NCBI RefSeq assembly: GCF_008831285.2
Contig: NC_045138.2
Span: 3,824,143 to 3,888,142, forward strand
Origin: Nymphaea colorata
Taxonomy: Eukaryota; Streptophyta; Magnoliopsida; Nymphaeales; Nymphaeaceae
Reading direction: 5' to 3'
Length of the DNA: 64,000 bases
The stretch's first letter is position 1. Every line of letters starts with the position of its first letter. The position numbers and the translations under genes are program-made. The notes beneath the pieces are model-generated. The model searched no databases, had not been told where the DNA came from, and saw only the letters and a list, made by a program, of their open reading frames with translations. This document shows positions 11,396-24,109 of this stretch, one piece after another.

Positions 11396-11557
11396 TTATG
11401 AACACCATGAACCCTAAATCGAAACGTTGAGTATGTTTTTAACGTTTAAGTTTTACGTTTTATTCATTATTTTACAAATCTACCATTCAAAGTTTTAGAA
11501 ATTATCATTAATGCGACCGAATTAAGACCTCGCTTTTAAAAAAAGACGCGAAAAAAA

Positions 11558-11923
11558 ACGCGTTTTATCTTTCATTTTTGCCGTTTCTTTAAAAATGCGT
11601 CTGTTTCCCTTTTTTGCGGCCTTTCATTTTCGCGCGTTTTTTAGCCTTTTTTTTCGAAAATAACGTTTTTTTTTACACTGAGGCAAGACGTCGAGGTCAA
11701 GTGTATTCTTGGTTGCAAAAGCAGAAATTGATGTAAAAAAACGCATTTTAACTTTCATTGCTGCCGTTTCTTTAAAAATGCGTCTTTTCCCTTTTTTGCG
11801 GCCTTTCATTTTCGCGCTTTTTTCTACCGTTTTTTTCCAAAATAGGGGTTTGTTTTTCACACTGAGGCAAACCGTCGAGGTCAAGTGTTTGCTTGGTTGC
11901 AAATGCAGAAATTGGCGTAGCTT
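11558..11923 (+). repeat. Two tandem copies of a ~183-bp unit
   Basis: ACGCGTTTTATCTTTCAT at 11558 recurs as ACGCATTTTAACTTTCAT at 11741. Both are followed by CCGTTTCTTTAAAAATGCG, TTTTTTGCGGCCTTTCATTT, CACTGAGGCAA and CGTCGAGGTCAAGTG, ending at a GGTTGCAAA(A/T)GCAGAAATTG block. The copies differ at scattered positions, so the duplication is not recent. No protein is evident; the open frames here are low-complexity. Confidence 0.85.
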
Positions 11924-12580
11924 GGCTTATAGTATTGGATATTTCCGAAGATCAAGTTTCCTCCATATGGCATGATCTTTCTATGCTGCATCTAAACGGG
12001 CACAAAACTCATGTTAAAGCTGGAATTGGGTTTGACCATAACATGCAAATCAAGAATCATCAAACCAAGACATTAGTAGCAACAGACTGTAGATTCTACT
12101 GGTCAGAAAATTATAGGTCTTGATCTCCTTTTTTTTTTTTTCACTCTTGGTCGAGTTTCTCATTGTTTTCAATTTTCCTCGCTCATCATGTTTCGCTCAT
12201 TATGCAACTTCAAACTCTTTACAGTTTACTCGCTGCAGGAAGAATGCAAACCAGAGACCCTCTGTTTTACACCAGCTCTAGACAGGGCAGGAAACCCCGA
12301 AGTCATTACAAACTGAAACGGAACACAGATAACCCAAAAAAACAAAAGATTAACAAAGAGAAAGAAGAAGACAAGAGATAAGTTGGTGGAGACGGTTCAC
12401 ATGTTTAGGGAAAGTATGGCAGCAAAATGCCGCTGCCCAATAACTACGTTCTTTGTTTTCTTTTTTAATTAGGTCCCTTCGGTTTGGGACCGTGCTCAAT
12501 TAGGGAAAAAAATATAGGGATTGAATGAGGGTTCAAAAGATGGCGATGAGGATGGATCGAATAAAGGGTTTAGAAGGAGA
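11924..12580. other. Intergenic, no gene recognised
   Basis: Mixed composition with a T run at 12129-12142. The right edge is the truncation point of the gypsy element. Nothing coding or structured was recognised. Confidence 0.5.
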
Positions 12581-15500
12581 CTAAAAAGGGCCACTCCTTT
12601 GCAACAAGCCTTCGGGCCGTTGATGCTCTGCTTTGACTCGCTGGCAAACTAAACACTTTGCTACATATTCTGCAATTTCACGCTTCATTCCAGGCCACCA
12701 AAAATTTCTGTTCATATCCTGAAACATCTTGGTACTGCCAGGGTGTATAGAAAACTTAGATTTGTCAGCTTCATCAAGCAACCGTCGCTTCACCCCATCA
12801 TCTCTAGGAACCCACAATCTTTGTCGAAACCGCAACGAACCATCTTTATCTTGATGCCAAAAAGAATCTGTTTTCTTACTTTCTTCCATGTTCTTAGCAA
12901 ACTCTAGATCTTCCTTTTGCTTCATTACAAGTTCTTCCATCAAAGGATGTCGTATCAAGGCCGTCATCGTTGCCTTGTTCTCATGGCAGAGGTAAGACTG
13001 CCAAGCTATCACATCTTGCAATAATGTCCAAGAACTAGTCAACATACTGCATATTGTTGCCTTAGTCTGTCTGCTCAAAGCATCAGCCACCACATTCGCC
13101 TTGCCTGGATGATATGATATGGTGAAATCATAATCCTTCAAGTACTCAATCCATCTTCTTTGCCTCAAGTTTAGATTCTTTTGAGAGAATATATACTTCA
13201 AGGACTTATGATCTGTAAACACCTCGAATGTTGCACCATAGAGATAGTGTCTTCACATCTTCAATGCGAACACAATTGCTTCCAATTCCAAATCATGAGT
13301 GGGATAGTGTTGCTCATGAGCCTTCAACTGCCTTGATGCATGAGCCACTACACGACTATGCTGCATCCTCACATGCCCATATCCGATCCCCGAAGCATCT
13401 GTGTACACCAAAAAACAGGAATGACCTGATGGAAGCGTCAGAATAGGGGCAATAGTAAGCTTGTCCTTTACAGTTTGAAAGCTATTCTCACACTCTTCAT
13501 TCCAAACAAACTTCACTTCTTTTCTCAATAGCTTCGTCATTGGTGTAGCTATCTTCGAAAAGTCTTGTATGAATCTGCGACAATATCCTGCCAATTTCAA
13601 AAAGCTTCTGACTTCAGTTACATTGCATGGCGTCTTCCATTCCTGTACAGCTGACACCTTAGCCGGATCGATGGATACTCCATTCTTCGAGATCACATGA
13701 CCCAGAAAGTTTACATTCTCTAGCCAAAATTCACATTTTGAATATTTGGCATAAAGCTTATGCTTGCGCAAAAGACCCAACACTCTTCTCAAGAGGTCTC
13801 TATGCTCTGCCTCACTTTCTGAGTACACCAAGATATCATCAACAAAAACAATAACAAATTGATCCAAGAACTATTGGAAAGCCCGATTCATGAGGTCCAT
13901 GAATGCTGCGGGAGCATTGGTCAACCCAAAAGGCATGACCCTGAATTCATAATGGCCATATCTAGTTCGAAAAGCAGTCTTAGAAACATCTTCCCTCCGT
14001 ATCAAGAGTTGATGGTACCCTGTCCTCAGATCGATCTTGGAGAAAACCTTTGCATTCTTAAGCTGATCAAACAAGTCTTCGATTCTTGGAAGTGGATACT
14101 TATTCTTGATGGTGACTTGATTCAACATGCGATAATCTATACACAACCGCATTGTCCCATCTTTCTTTTTAACAAACAACACTGGTACTCCCCACGGTGA
14201 CACACTAGGTCGGATGAAGCCCTTGTCTAAGAGTTCCTGCAGTTGCTTCTTCAACTCTTCTAACTCTACTGGTGCCATACGGTAGGGTGCCTTAGAAATT
14301 AGAGCTGTCCCAGACAACAACTCTATCTTGAACTCCACGTCTCGAGTTGGGGGCAAACTTGACAGTTCCTCAGGAAACACATCGGGATACTTACTCACAA
14401 CGGCAACCTCCTGCAACCTCACCGGTTCAGCCTCATGGGTTAACACGTTGACCAGGAAAGCAACACTTCATTTTTTTATCAAACGTTTAGCCTTCACTGC
14501 AGAGACCATTATCTTATCAGTTCGACTGGCCTTACGAGCATGAAACTCCACAGGTTGCATCTCGTTAGTCAACATCTGTATCTGCTTCTTCCTGCAATCT
14601 ATATTGGCATAGTGCGCATATAACCAATCCATACCCAAAATCACATCAAACTCACTGAGACCTATGATCACCAACTGTGCACGTAAGTGATGTTGATGGA
14701 TCTCCACGTCCACATCAGGTAGATACTCACGACACAACTCTTGAGCATGCATAGGACTAACAACTTTTAAAACATATGACATCTTTCTAGCCGACACTTC
14801 TAGAGAAGTAGCAAATCGACTAGAAATAAACGAATGAGTCGCCCCTGCATCAAATAATACTCTAGCAATATGAGAACCAACAAGTAAAGTACCTTCGACG
14901 AGGTCGTGTGCCTGAAGCTCCTCCACGGTAGTAGCATAGACACGTCCAGTTGTCTGTCGCGTGCTAGAAGAACCGGCCTCATGCTTCTTCAATTCTCTTT
15001 CTTTCTTCAACGGGCAATCCTTGATGAAATGTCCCATTCCCCCACAGTGTAAACAAGCCCCGGTCACTCGATAACACGGCTTCCCAGGGTGTACACGAGA
15101 ACAAGTGAGGCACTTTGGTGAGGTCGGAGAGGCCACTGACCCCTGAGTGGTCTCACTACGGCTTGGCCTGTTTCGCCAGAATGTTCTGTCATCACGCCTT
15201 TCATAAGGCCTTACCCTGCCTGCGGCATGTTGGTGCTTGACTGGCATACGCCCACCCTGAGTGTGCTGAGTAGTTTTCTTCTGATGGTCCCTCTGAGTCC
15301 TAGCCCAATCTTCTTCTATGCATCTAGCCATGGTGTCCGCCTCGCCTAAGTCATGAGGTCTACTTGTCAAAATTTTGCTTCGCAGTCCGTCCCGCAGCCC
15401 GCGCACGAACTTGCCTGCTCTGGCCTCATCTGTAGTGTAGAGGTGCGGGCAATACACCTCCAAGTGCCGATATCTCGCAATATATTCCTCCAGGTTCATT

Positions 15501-16114
15501 TGATTCTGCTGCAAATCGAGAAACTCTTGCATTTTCTTGTCCCTGGCATGCATTGGGAAGTAAGTGTTGAAGAATGAATCTCTAAAATGCTTTCAAGAGA
15601 TTGATAGTTGGCCCGCAAACCGGATCTCACTAGTTGATTGCCACCAATTCTTGGCATCACCATTCAACAGATATGAGCCATAATTCACTTTATTTTCTTT
15701 TGGCACCTTCAGAAGCCCAAAAATGCGTTCCACTTCCTCAATCCATTCTTTTGCCTTGTCGTGACTACCCCCTCCTGAAAAGATAGGCGGCTGCATCGCC
15801 ATAAACTGTTGGTACGACACCGCCGTTGCCTTCTCCCGAAGTGGGGCACTGGTGTTTCCTGAAGGAGATGCATTACTCCTCTGATTACTGACCATCGACT
15901 GTACTAGCGAGGTCAGCGTCTGCAACGTCGTCAGCAGTATAGCCTGCTGATCCACAGGTGGAGTCTGCCTCGGTGGGGTTTGGGCACCCACACTCGCCTG
16001 GGCATTCTGTTGCCCTGAAGTACTGTCATCATGTGGGGTATGCACGTCAGAATGAGCCAGTTGTGCCTCTGCAGACGGTTCAACACGCTTCTTACCCCTA
16101 CGTTGATATTCCAT
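12581..16114 (-). pseudogene. Ty3/gypsy gag-pol, Del/Tekay-like, truncated in integrase
   Basis: Read on the minus strand from about 16114 (Met-Glu-Tyr). Gag (PPIFSGGGSHDKAKEWIEEV) is followed by a zinc knuckle (CLHCGGMGHFIKDCP, about 15026-15070), aspartic protease (VLFDAGATHSFIS, in which the usual DTG/DSG is DAG), reverse transcriptase ([25 protein letters not shown], and the catalytic [10 protein letters not shown] near 13830-13860), RNase H ([20 protein letters not shown]) and the integrase zinc-binding region ([32 protein letters not shown]). It stops at about 12596, before the integrase catalytic core and chromodomain, where homology ends abruptly. Frame breaks lie between 15593 and 15553, at 14468-14446, near 13870 and near 13250-13222. 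The element is 3'-truncated and inactive. Its 5' LTR is upstream on the same strand. Confidence 0.93.
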
Positions 16115-16319
16115 CTGTACAAACAAGAACCTTATTCTCAAATCACGTTTAAGACCAAACTCATAAATTAATTCACAACGTGCCTTAGCACAAAGTTCAA
16201 AACATCGATTACATTAGGTACTCATTCTTAAAAATCAAAACTACAATAACAAACAATGCGTACCTAGGCAACACGGTTTCACAGATAGGCTTTAACTCAC
16301 ATCCCTATTAGGGTTTGCC

Positions 16320-16337
16320 ATGACTCTGATACCAAAA
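16320..16337 (-). other. Primer binding site of the minus-strand gypsy element
   Basis: Minus strand reads TTTTGGTATCAGAGTCATGG immediately after the LTR end TTTGACA. TGGTATCAGAGTCATGG fits the initiator tRNA-Met primer binding site used by chromoviruses. Confidence 0.8.
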
Positions 16338-16338
16338 C

Positions 16339-19258
16339 TGTCAAATCCTGACCTTTTGACACTCAAACATTTTTTTTTCTAAACATAAAGCATCGAGGTG
16401 CGACTACTCTACAATTCAAATGTGAATGAGCCATGTCATTCAAAACAATGGGGCGAACTTTCATTTATATAATCATTTCAATTCATACAAAATCACATTG
16501 ATGTATAATAAAAATGCCCCAAACTATATAATTGATGTCTAACAAAAACAAGACATCAATAAAACCAAAATAAGACGCGCCGGCACTACAAAAGACACAT
16601 CCCAAAACCTCCCCAGTAGGACGTGAGTGAAGCCATCTGCTCAACCTGCTGCCACGAATCTGCCAAAACCTGAAAAAGAAACAACTGAAAGCTTAGCCTT
16701 CGCAGTATGGCAACAAGCCAGGAAAATACCAAACCCTCTCAGTTAGGGCTCAAATTAGAAAACAATTCTCAAAATCATTCATCATCATGTTGTGTTAGAG
16801 CACGACATGTACAAGCCACTCAAAGACCACAATACACAATTCAATCACATGCTTTCATATCCATCACATGCACAACAGTCACATATACAATCATCTACAT
16901 TACATTTTAATTAACTTTAGTGAATTAACAGTTCCTGTGGGTGCAACACAAACACGTGCACACCATGGGCAGCTACAGCCGAGAGACAACCCCTGTGGTG
17001 GCCCATAACAGTATGGATCCATTTCATCCGCTGCAGCGGTAAAGCACTCATCCATGGATGTGTGAAGTCCAAGGAGAGATACTCAGCCTTCCCTAGGACA
17101 CCCAGGTTGGGAAGGCGGGAGCCCACGCTCCAAGCACAACACACAACAGTACCCTGGGGCCTTGCACCGCCTGCGCTCCGAACAGGCGAGACCAGTGGTA
17201 AACAAAGGGGACGTCTCCCACACACATAGCCACATCCCACTGGCCTCTCATCTCTTAGTTATTCATTCTTATCATTATAGTTACACATTCACAAGACGAC
17301 TGGCTAGTACATGAGGTTAGTACACTTCACGAGTGCACCCACACCTCCGATTACCTCCACTTGAGGTCTATACATACAGTAACAGTCATTGTTAGCCGTC
17401 ATACCATACGAGTACAACTACCATCCAAATCATTCATTTGCATCATTGCCCATGGCAATGGATATGCAACAACATACACATTCATAACAATAATTTCATC
17501 AATCACATCTTTTGAAAAACTTAGCCAAACCACAGAGAGTAGTCTCGATCTGCGGTTGGCTCGTAGCTGTCCTATGCAGTTATCATTCTATGATGCTTTC
17601 TAATACACAATTGGGGTCGAGGAGACACTCGACTCGATACCCACCTCATCTGTCCTAAACAGTTATCAATTCTAGCATGTACATGCAATTACGTAACCTT
17701 TTCAAAACAAGCGACTAATAATCTTTCTAACTCATTCATATCATATAAGCAACATACGTATACTCATTCACAAGGAAGTCAATCAATTAACATCACAATC
17801 TTAGGATCCCCTGATCCTAGGAACACACAATCACACACTTGCCCAGGCATGGATTTGCCTGGAATGTCGCCATACCTGTGGCGCGCTCACCAAATTCTTC
17901 AAAACTCCTCGAGCTTCGAACTCAAGGTCGACGGAACGTGCCCGAAGCACCTGCAGACATAAACAAAAGGTAAGACTCCTACTAGATACCTTAACAATTC
18001 AAACAAATACCAAACAAAATCATTGAAGCATGTGTCATCGCCTCAAGAGGGTGTCGACGGGTAGTGTCGACCTACACGCCCTCTAATAGGCCACTACGTA
18101 ACTTCTTGCCGTTTCCACCCAACGTCAAAACCCCAATGTTTCGATCAAACCATCCTTAATGCATTTCTCATAAACTTTCCGTTAGATGAGGTGTCTTCCC
18201 AACATGCGCACCCTCTTCCTACTACACATACCACCCACGACATCAAGGGTGTTCCAAGCATTCCCCAAAGGCGGTCTTACGCTTCTCCATAACGTCTCTA
18301 ACTCTACCATGCTTCCCTATAGCATCGAAAACAACCTATTATGCATAAAAGATCATAACAAACACGAATCATCTCTTCTCTCCCATCATCCTACACTTTT
18401 CCCAAAAAGCAAGGTCGCTTGCATGCGTCCCTAACTATCAATTCTACCTTCTAGCATGCTCAAACAGTAATTATACATGCTCTAATCGATAATATTCAAT
18501 AATTTGGGCTTGATTAGATCTTGCTCACCCCAAAACAAGAGTCCGAACTGTTATAACGTCTCCGACAGCCACCCCAAGCGCTCAATCGATCCCCAAATGG
18601 CAAAAATCGTGCCAAGACTCCACCACCTAGTCGCTGTTATGAGGGGAAGAATACGTTCCCCTAGCTGCAAATCGACCAAACCCACCATATAATCAAAATA
18701 AGCGAGAAGGGGCCTCAAGGGAGGGGTCTGCCATAAAAAAAAAACCTATGGTAGATGTTAGGTAGGCTGAAAACGAGAGGGAGAAAGGGTTCAGTCAAAA
18801 GGGGAAAAGAAGGTAGTGAGGTGAGAGCACGTGAGAGAAGGGAGAGATGGCGCTGACAAAGAAAAAAAACGGGCAGAGGGAGTAAGAGAGACCGTAGAGG
18901 GAGGTGCAAGCGAGGAGCACGAGAGAAAAGAGGGAGACGGTCAGAGAGGCCATGTGGTTGAGAGGGGAGAGGGCAGAGACAGTGAGAGAGGGAGGAGGAG
19001 AAGAAGGAAGAGTTAGGGAGAGGTTGAGGGCTTACCCAAATGCCGACGCCGCCGTTCCTTCCTCCGCCGGCCCAAGCGTCGCCACTGCTCCTTCGTCCTC
19101 CTCCTAGTCTCACACGGGCGAAACAGAAGAAAGAAGGCGATGAGGAAGAAGAGGGAGACGCGAGGGAGAAGGGCCCTCGCGTCGGGCTCCTCACGCGCTT
19201 GGGTTCGGGTCCGGATCTGGACCCGACCCGTTTCGTCTGCAAGACATCGAGCGTTACA
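16339..19258 (-). repeat. 5' LTR of the Del/Tekay-like gypsy element, about 2.9 kb
   Basis: On the minus strand the region runs from TGTAACGCTCG (starting at 19258) to TTTGACA (ending at 16339), directly before the primer binding site and gag. TGTAACGC starts and LTRs of 2-4 kb are usual for Del/Tekay chromoviruses. Long open frames inside it (for example 18715-19242 minus, Ser/Pro/Arg-rich, and 16917-17240 minus) have no recognisable domain and are taken as chance frames in GC-rich LTR DNA. The matching 3' LTR is absent, consistent with the truncation at 12.6 kb, so the outer end is supported only by the TG start. Confidence 0.7.
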
Positions 19259-19289
19259 CTAGATGATTTCTTGTTTTAAATGTTTTCCT

Positions 19290-19935
19290 CCCTGTAAAGG
19301 GCCCTCATCTCGAATGCGTGAGGACACTCCCCTGTCCATGTAACCGGATGAAAAGAAGCCAACCTTCTCTGAACCATCAGTTACCATCGCTTCTCTTTAT
19401 AAGGCTGATCTTTCTAACTAGGAATACCCAAAGTCTCCATATCAGCATCTCCAAAGCGGTTCGTGCACTTGAAAATCTTTGTTGAGATTGATATAGCTAT
19501 TTATTGAACGACATTCCCGAGCAACACAGATTCGTTTCAAACTGATCCAAACATATCCATCAATCCTTGCGTCACACCAACCGTACCCATAATCACATTC
19601 ACATTCTCGCTGCCAACGGTTTCACATTGGTCATTGCTCATTGAGCTGGCTCGTGCAACATCAGGTGGCAGCTCTAAATCTCCCTTCCTTCTTTTGCAGT
19701 CAACATTTTCTAGCTGCACAGCTGATAATGAATTTCTAGAGATCACATCTCCTCGTGAATTTTCTGCCATAAAGAGGTCAGTATCTATTGGTGACACTTT
19801 CATCGCCTTTGCTTCTGTTTCGCTGCTGTTTGTACTCAGCGAAGCCACTTGGAAAGAACCTGTCTGAGTAACCAGCACCCGTCTGGCACGACCAAGACTA
19901 GTAGTTGACATAGCTGAGAAACCAACTGAAGCCAC
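19290..19935 (-). other. Possible displaced gene fragment, unknown protein
   Basis: An open frame of 132 codons (19935-19537) begins MASVGFSAMSTTSLGRAR and has protein-like composition (mixed Ser, Asp, Glu, Lys; KRRKGDLELPPDV) rather than low complexity. Downstream on the same strand (about 19380-19290) is a second protein-like stretch (TDGSEKVGFF, SSGYMDRGVSS) in another frame. I do not recognise the family. It abuts the outer end of the gypsy LTR, so it could be an exon remnant cut off by that insertion, or chance. Confidence 0.3.
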
Positions 19936-20076
19936 TTATATTTGAATCCATTTTTAAAATTATTCACGAATCGCAATTGAACCCGATCTGAAAACCATTT
20001 TTAAATTAACAACCAAACCTACTTAAAATAATGATATGTCAAGGGTGGTTACATGGATGTTTTTTTAATGTACTTA

Positions 20077-21472
20077 AGGGGCCGTTTGATGGCCTGGAAA
20101 TCAGAAATTGGAAATATATTTATGAAAATATATTTTCTGGAAAAATGGAATGGGAAAAATCTTTTCGATTTTCATTTTGATGTGTGTACGATGATTGAGA
20201 AATATATTTTCAAAAATATATTTTTGTGTTTGATGATAAAGGATCTTCTCAAAAACGTTCAAGCTAAGGCGCAGAAGGCTTCCCAAGCCCCACGACTAAA
20301 TCAACAAGATGAAAAACAAAAGCGCTAGAGTATTGATCTTACGCACCGGAGCAGGCGAGTGTGAGGGAGACGACGAGGACGAATGTGAGCGAGCAACGGC
20401 TGCGGCTGGAACTCGCAGCAGGAAGGAAGGGGCAGAACGTGAGCGAGCAGCGGCTGCAGCTGGGTGAGGAACTTGCGGTAGGAAGGAAGAGGCAGAACAC
20501 GAGTGAGCGGCTGGGTGAGGAACTCGCAGCAGGAAGGAAGAGGCAGAACATGAGCGAGCGGCTGGGTGAGGAACTCGCGGCAGGAAGAAAGGGGCAGAAC
20601 GTGAGCGAGCAGCGGCTGCAGTTGGGTGAGGAACTCGCGGCAGGAAGGAAGAGGCAGAACGCGAGCGAGCGGCTGGGTGAGGAACTCGCGGCAGGAAGAA
20701 AGGGGCAAAACGTGAGCGAGCAGCGGCTGCAGCTGGGTGAGGAACTCGCGGCAGGAAGAAAGGGGCAGAACGTGAGCGAGTAGCGGCTGCAGCTGGGTGA
20801 GGAACTCGCGGCAGGAAGGAAGAGGTAGAACGCGAGCGAGCGGCTGGGTGAGGAACTCGCGGCAGGAAGAAAGAGGCAGAACGTGAGCGAGTAGCGGCTG
20901 CAGCTGGGTGAGGAACTCACGGCAGGAAGGAAGAGGCAGAACACGAGCGAGCGGCTGGGTGAGGAACTCGCGGCAGGAAGAAAGGGGCAGAACGTGAGCG
21001 AGCAGCGGCTGCAGTTGGATGAGGAACTCGCGGCAGGAAGGAAGAGGCAGAATGCGAGCGAGAACTCGCGAACAGGAAGAAAGGGGCAGAACGTGAGCGA
21101 GCAGCGGCTGCAGCTGGGTAAGGAACTCGCGACAGGAAGGAAGAGGCAGAACGTGAGCGAGCGGCTGAGTGAGGAACTCCCGGCAGGGAAGAAGAGGCAG
21201 AACGCGAGCGAGCAGTGGCTGTGGTTGGGTGAGGAACTCGCGGCAGGAAGGAAAAGGCAGAACGCGAGCGAGCGAGCCCTAACGGGCCAAAAGAAAATTC
21301 CGGAAATATGTTTCCACCCCTCCCGGTAGAAACATATTTCCAGAAATATGTTTCCGGAATCGACCTAAACGGTCGAAAAAATATTTCTGCGTTTGTTACG
21401 CTGGAAATATTTTAAAAATAAAAAAAATGTTTCTGGTTCCACAAGGAAATTTCCACCCATCAAACGCCCCCT
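20077..21472. mobile_element. TIR element of ~1.4 kb enclosing a minisatellite
   Basis: The left end reads AGGGGCCGTTTGATGG (20077-20092) and the right end CCATCAAACGCCCCCT (21457-21472), near-perfect inverted repeats of about 16 bases. Subterminal GGAAATATATTT-type AT-rich stretches lie inside both ends (20100-20230, 21300-21450). GGGGC(C)GTTTG termini are typical of non-autonomous plant DNA transposons. The superfamily is uncertain because no clear target duplication is visible (TAA or TTA on the left, CTA or AAG on the right). The middle is almost entirely the minisatellite listed next, with no transposase. Confidence 0.75.
20360..21290. repeat. Minisatellite with alternating 60- and 51-bp units
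   Basis: About 17 units. The long unit contains GAGCAGCGGCTGCAGCTGGG then GAGGAACTCGCGGCAGGAAG; the short one lacks the AGCGGCTGCA insert and reads GAGCGGCTGGGTGAGG. Long and short mostly alternate, giving a 111-bp higher-order period, with local runs of two like units. Both lengths are multiples of three, so frames stay open on both strands (plus: EELAAGRKRQN-type repeats; minus: Ser-rich LFLPAASSSPS-type repeats). Scattered TAG codons (GAGTAG units) argue against a maintained protein. Confidence 0.9.
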
Positions 21473-24109
21473 AAGAGAAATCGCCTTTGGCATGAGGTCA
21501 TATATTTATGCCTCCAAGGTTCTATCTTGCTTTTAAGTTCGAGTTGCCACACAGTATACCTTTCAATTTAAATGTTGAAGTATTTACCATCATTTGCAAT
21601 TTAAAAGAATAACACACCAGAATAAGACAGTAGCTACATATTTGAACCTCTAACCTCTTGAATGTTACCCGTGAGGCAAGTGATATGAATATTAAATATA
21701 AGAAATTTTGTCTGGCATTCAATCATATAATTTTTTAAAACTCCAGTCGAATATCATTTTTTAAAATTGAATCAAACCCATATTTTGACAAGTGATGCTC
21801 TTCTTTTGGGGTCTTATAAGTCTATCCGCAATTGACATGCATTCTAATGAACATCGATAAACTTTGCCCTGCCTTTTATCAAAATCTTTTGTCACACTGG
21901 AAGTTGAATTTATCAATTTCAACTAATTTGCTCTCAAGACAATGGCACGAGTGACCATTATCATTGGGATGACATCCTTATCCTTCATTGGCACATGACG
22001 GTTGTGGTTGTGCTGCCTCATGTCCCATCACCTTGTGGTCATCCAGAATCCCAGATACTTGAACAAGACACTAGAAACTCTTTGAAACTCGAATTCCATG
22101 AACAGAATTGATGCATGACTTTTAAGCTTCAACATAAAAATTTACCAGATTATTTGGCTCGTAAATTTTCCAGAATGACAAAAGGGTGTCGTGAAATGTT
22201 TGAACTGACCAAGAAAATTAATTTCAACTGAAATTTCTATATATATTTGTAAATTAATCAGGATAAAGTGAAATTTCATAAACTTGAAAGGAGCATAAAA
22301 TGGTTACATTCAAGCATCACCCATATGCTTATGCATATATTTTATTGATTGATCAGCATGTACATTGTTGTCATATTTAGAGTTATTTCTCTCGAGTATA
22401 TAAGATCTAAGCAAGGAGCTTTTTCCATTTCTAGATTCAAGATTCAGGAATTACAGTTGATCATATGATGTGTGAAACAAAATTGTGGAATTTCATAAGC
22501 TTGTGATAAGTATGCATATTACATACTACAAAAACGTATTGTATACGTCAAGGAGGAGCGAGCTCGAAGTCGTTTCATTCTGCCAGGAATGCCAGGAAGG
22601 CCCATCCAAGCATCGGATAGAACCGATCCACATGCCCAGCGATCCAAACGTCAAGTGATTCCTTCCTATTCTCTCTTGTTTCAGCGCCGGTCGAATATTT
22701 ATAGTTACAGAAAACACGTTTTTTTTGAAAAAAACGTGATCAATTAACTGGCTGTTTAAAACTTTTAAAAAAGCGTTTTCTTTTTGAAAAAACCGTTAAA
22801 AATGAAAAACACCAACATCTTTTTCAGTTTTTTCATTTTTTCAGTTTTTTTAATGTCAAACATTTTTTTTCATTTTCTATTTTTTATTTGTTGCAAATCT
22901 ACTTATCTTTTGATGTTTATATTATTAGTTTTTCACTTATTTTATTTTTATCTATTTTTAGTTTTTTAAAATTTTTAACAATTTACTATATTTTTCTCAT
23001 TTTTTCAAGCTCACCGTATTATACCCGAAAAATACCTCACCGTTTAAAACTCCAAGTCATTATTTGTGACTATGCATCTAACACATAGAACACCCTTACA
23101 AATGAGAAAATAAATCTCTATTAAGGTTGCAGTCAGGTCTGCACGTATTTATCTGATTACAAGACATGCACTAAACAAGAGAAACTGGTGGTCTTTTTAC
23201 CATAAAGTCATAAACCATTGTCACAGATATCGTTCTCGGGTTTTTGGCAAAGTTGTATTTTTTAGGAAAATTTCGAAAAAAAATTGGAAAATTTTTAAAA
23301 ATAAAAGAAATTAGGTATAAATGAAATAAATGAGAAACTAACAGGAAAACATAAATCAAACTATATAAAAATGGTAAAAGGAATACTTTAATGATAATAA
23401 AAATCATGAAAATAATTTATTTTAAGTTTATATTTGAATCCATGATAATATCAATGGTAGAAAATGGAAAAAATCATGAAAAAATCACGATAATAACACG
23501 ATAAATATTTTTTCCTCATTTTTTTGAATGTAGCGATTTTTTTCCCTTTTTTTGTTTTCTTATTTTGGCATGAAAAACTGTTCTATTCTTGTTGACATGA
23601 CATATTAACAGTACATTTCCAGCTTGTTTACATATTGGAAAACAATGCTGCTTTGTTCTAGTTGATACCTTAGTTTGATACACAAAAGAAAACACCTCAT
23701 TCTTGTTTACATATTGGACACAATGTTTGCATTTCTTATAGACTATTTCAGTTATAGACCTTATAGACTATTTCATTGGAATCATTTCAAACAAAAATCA
23801 TATCAAATCAGTACATATAATATACATTGCAAGTTTCCAACAGATTGTATATAGTATACATACTCAATATTGGAAGAGCATCTTAGAATCCTTATAAAGC
23901 TGATATAAAGAAACCTTGCCACTAAATACCTAGGTCTTCCAATTTTGGTGGGAAAATTGAAGTCACACTGAAGTAGATGTTCTTTGGACAAAGGTTTAGG
24001 GGAAGTTAGGTAACTGGAGCAGAAATTTTTTATCTCTGGCTGCTTAGTCATTTCTGATCAAGAGTATGCATACTCTAAGATGTATGCCTTTCATCTTTCA
24101 AATAGCATC
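21473..24109. other. Intergenic AT-rich DNA with repeat copies
   Basis: No gene recognised. 22720-23080 and 23190-23560 are two AT-rich copies of the dispersed repeat seen at 10560 (blocks of AAAAAACG, TTTTTGAAAAAA and CGGGT..TTGGCAAAGTTGTAT). 22540-22700 is a short mixed-composition stretch without features. The rest is unremarkable. Confidence 0.45.

Noticed and set aside
16917-17240. 107-codon minus-strand frame
   Set aside because: Inside the gypsy LTR and without recognisable motifs.
18715-19242. 175-codon minus-strand frame rich in Ser, Pro and Arg
   Set aside because: It lies at the very start of the gypsy LTR, in GC-rich low-complexity DNA; no domain is recognisable.
20339-20944. 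201-codon minus-strand frame with Ser/Pro/Phe repeats
   Set aside because: It is the reverse reading of the minisatellite; unit lengths are multiples of three, so frames stay open by construction, and no start context or domain supports a gene.
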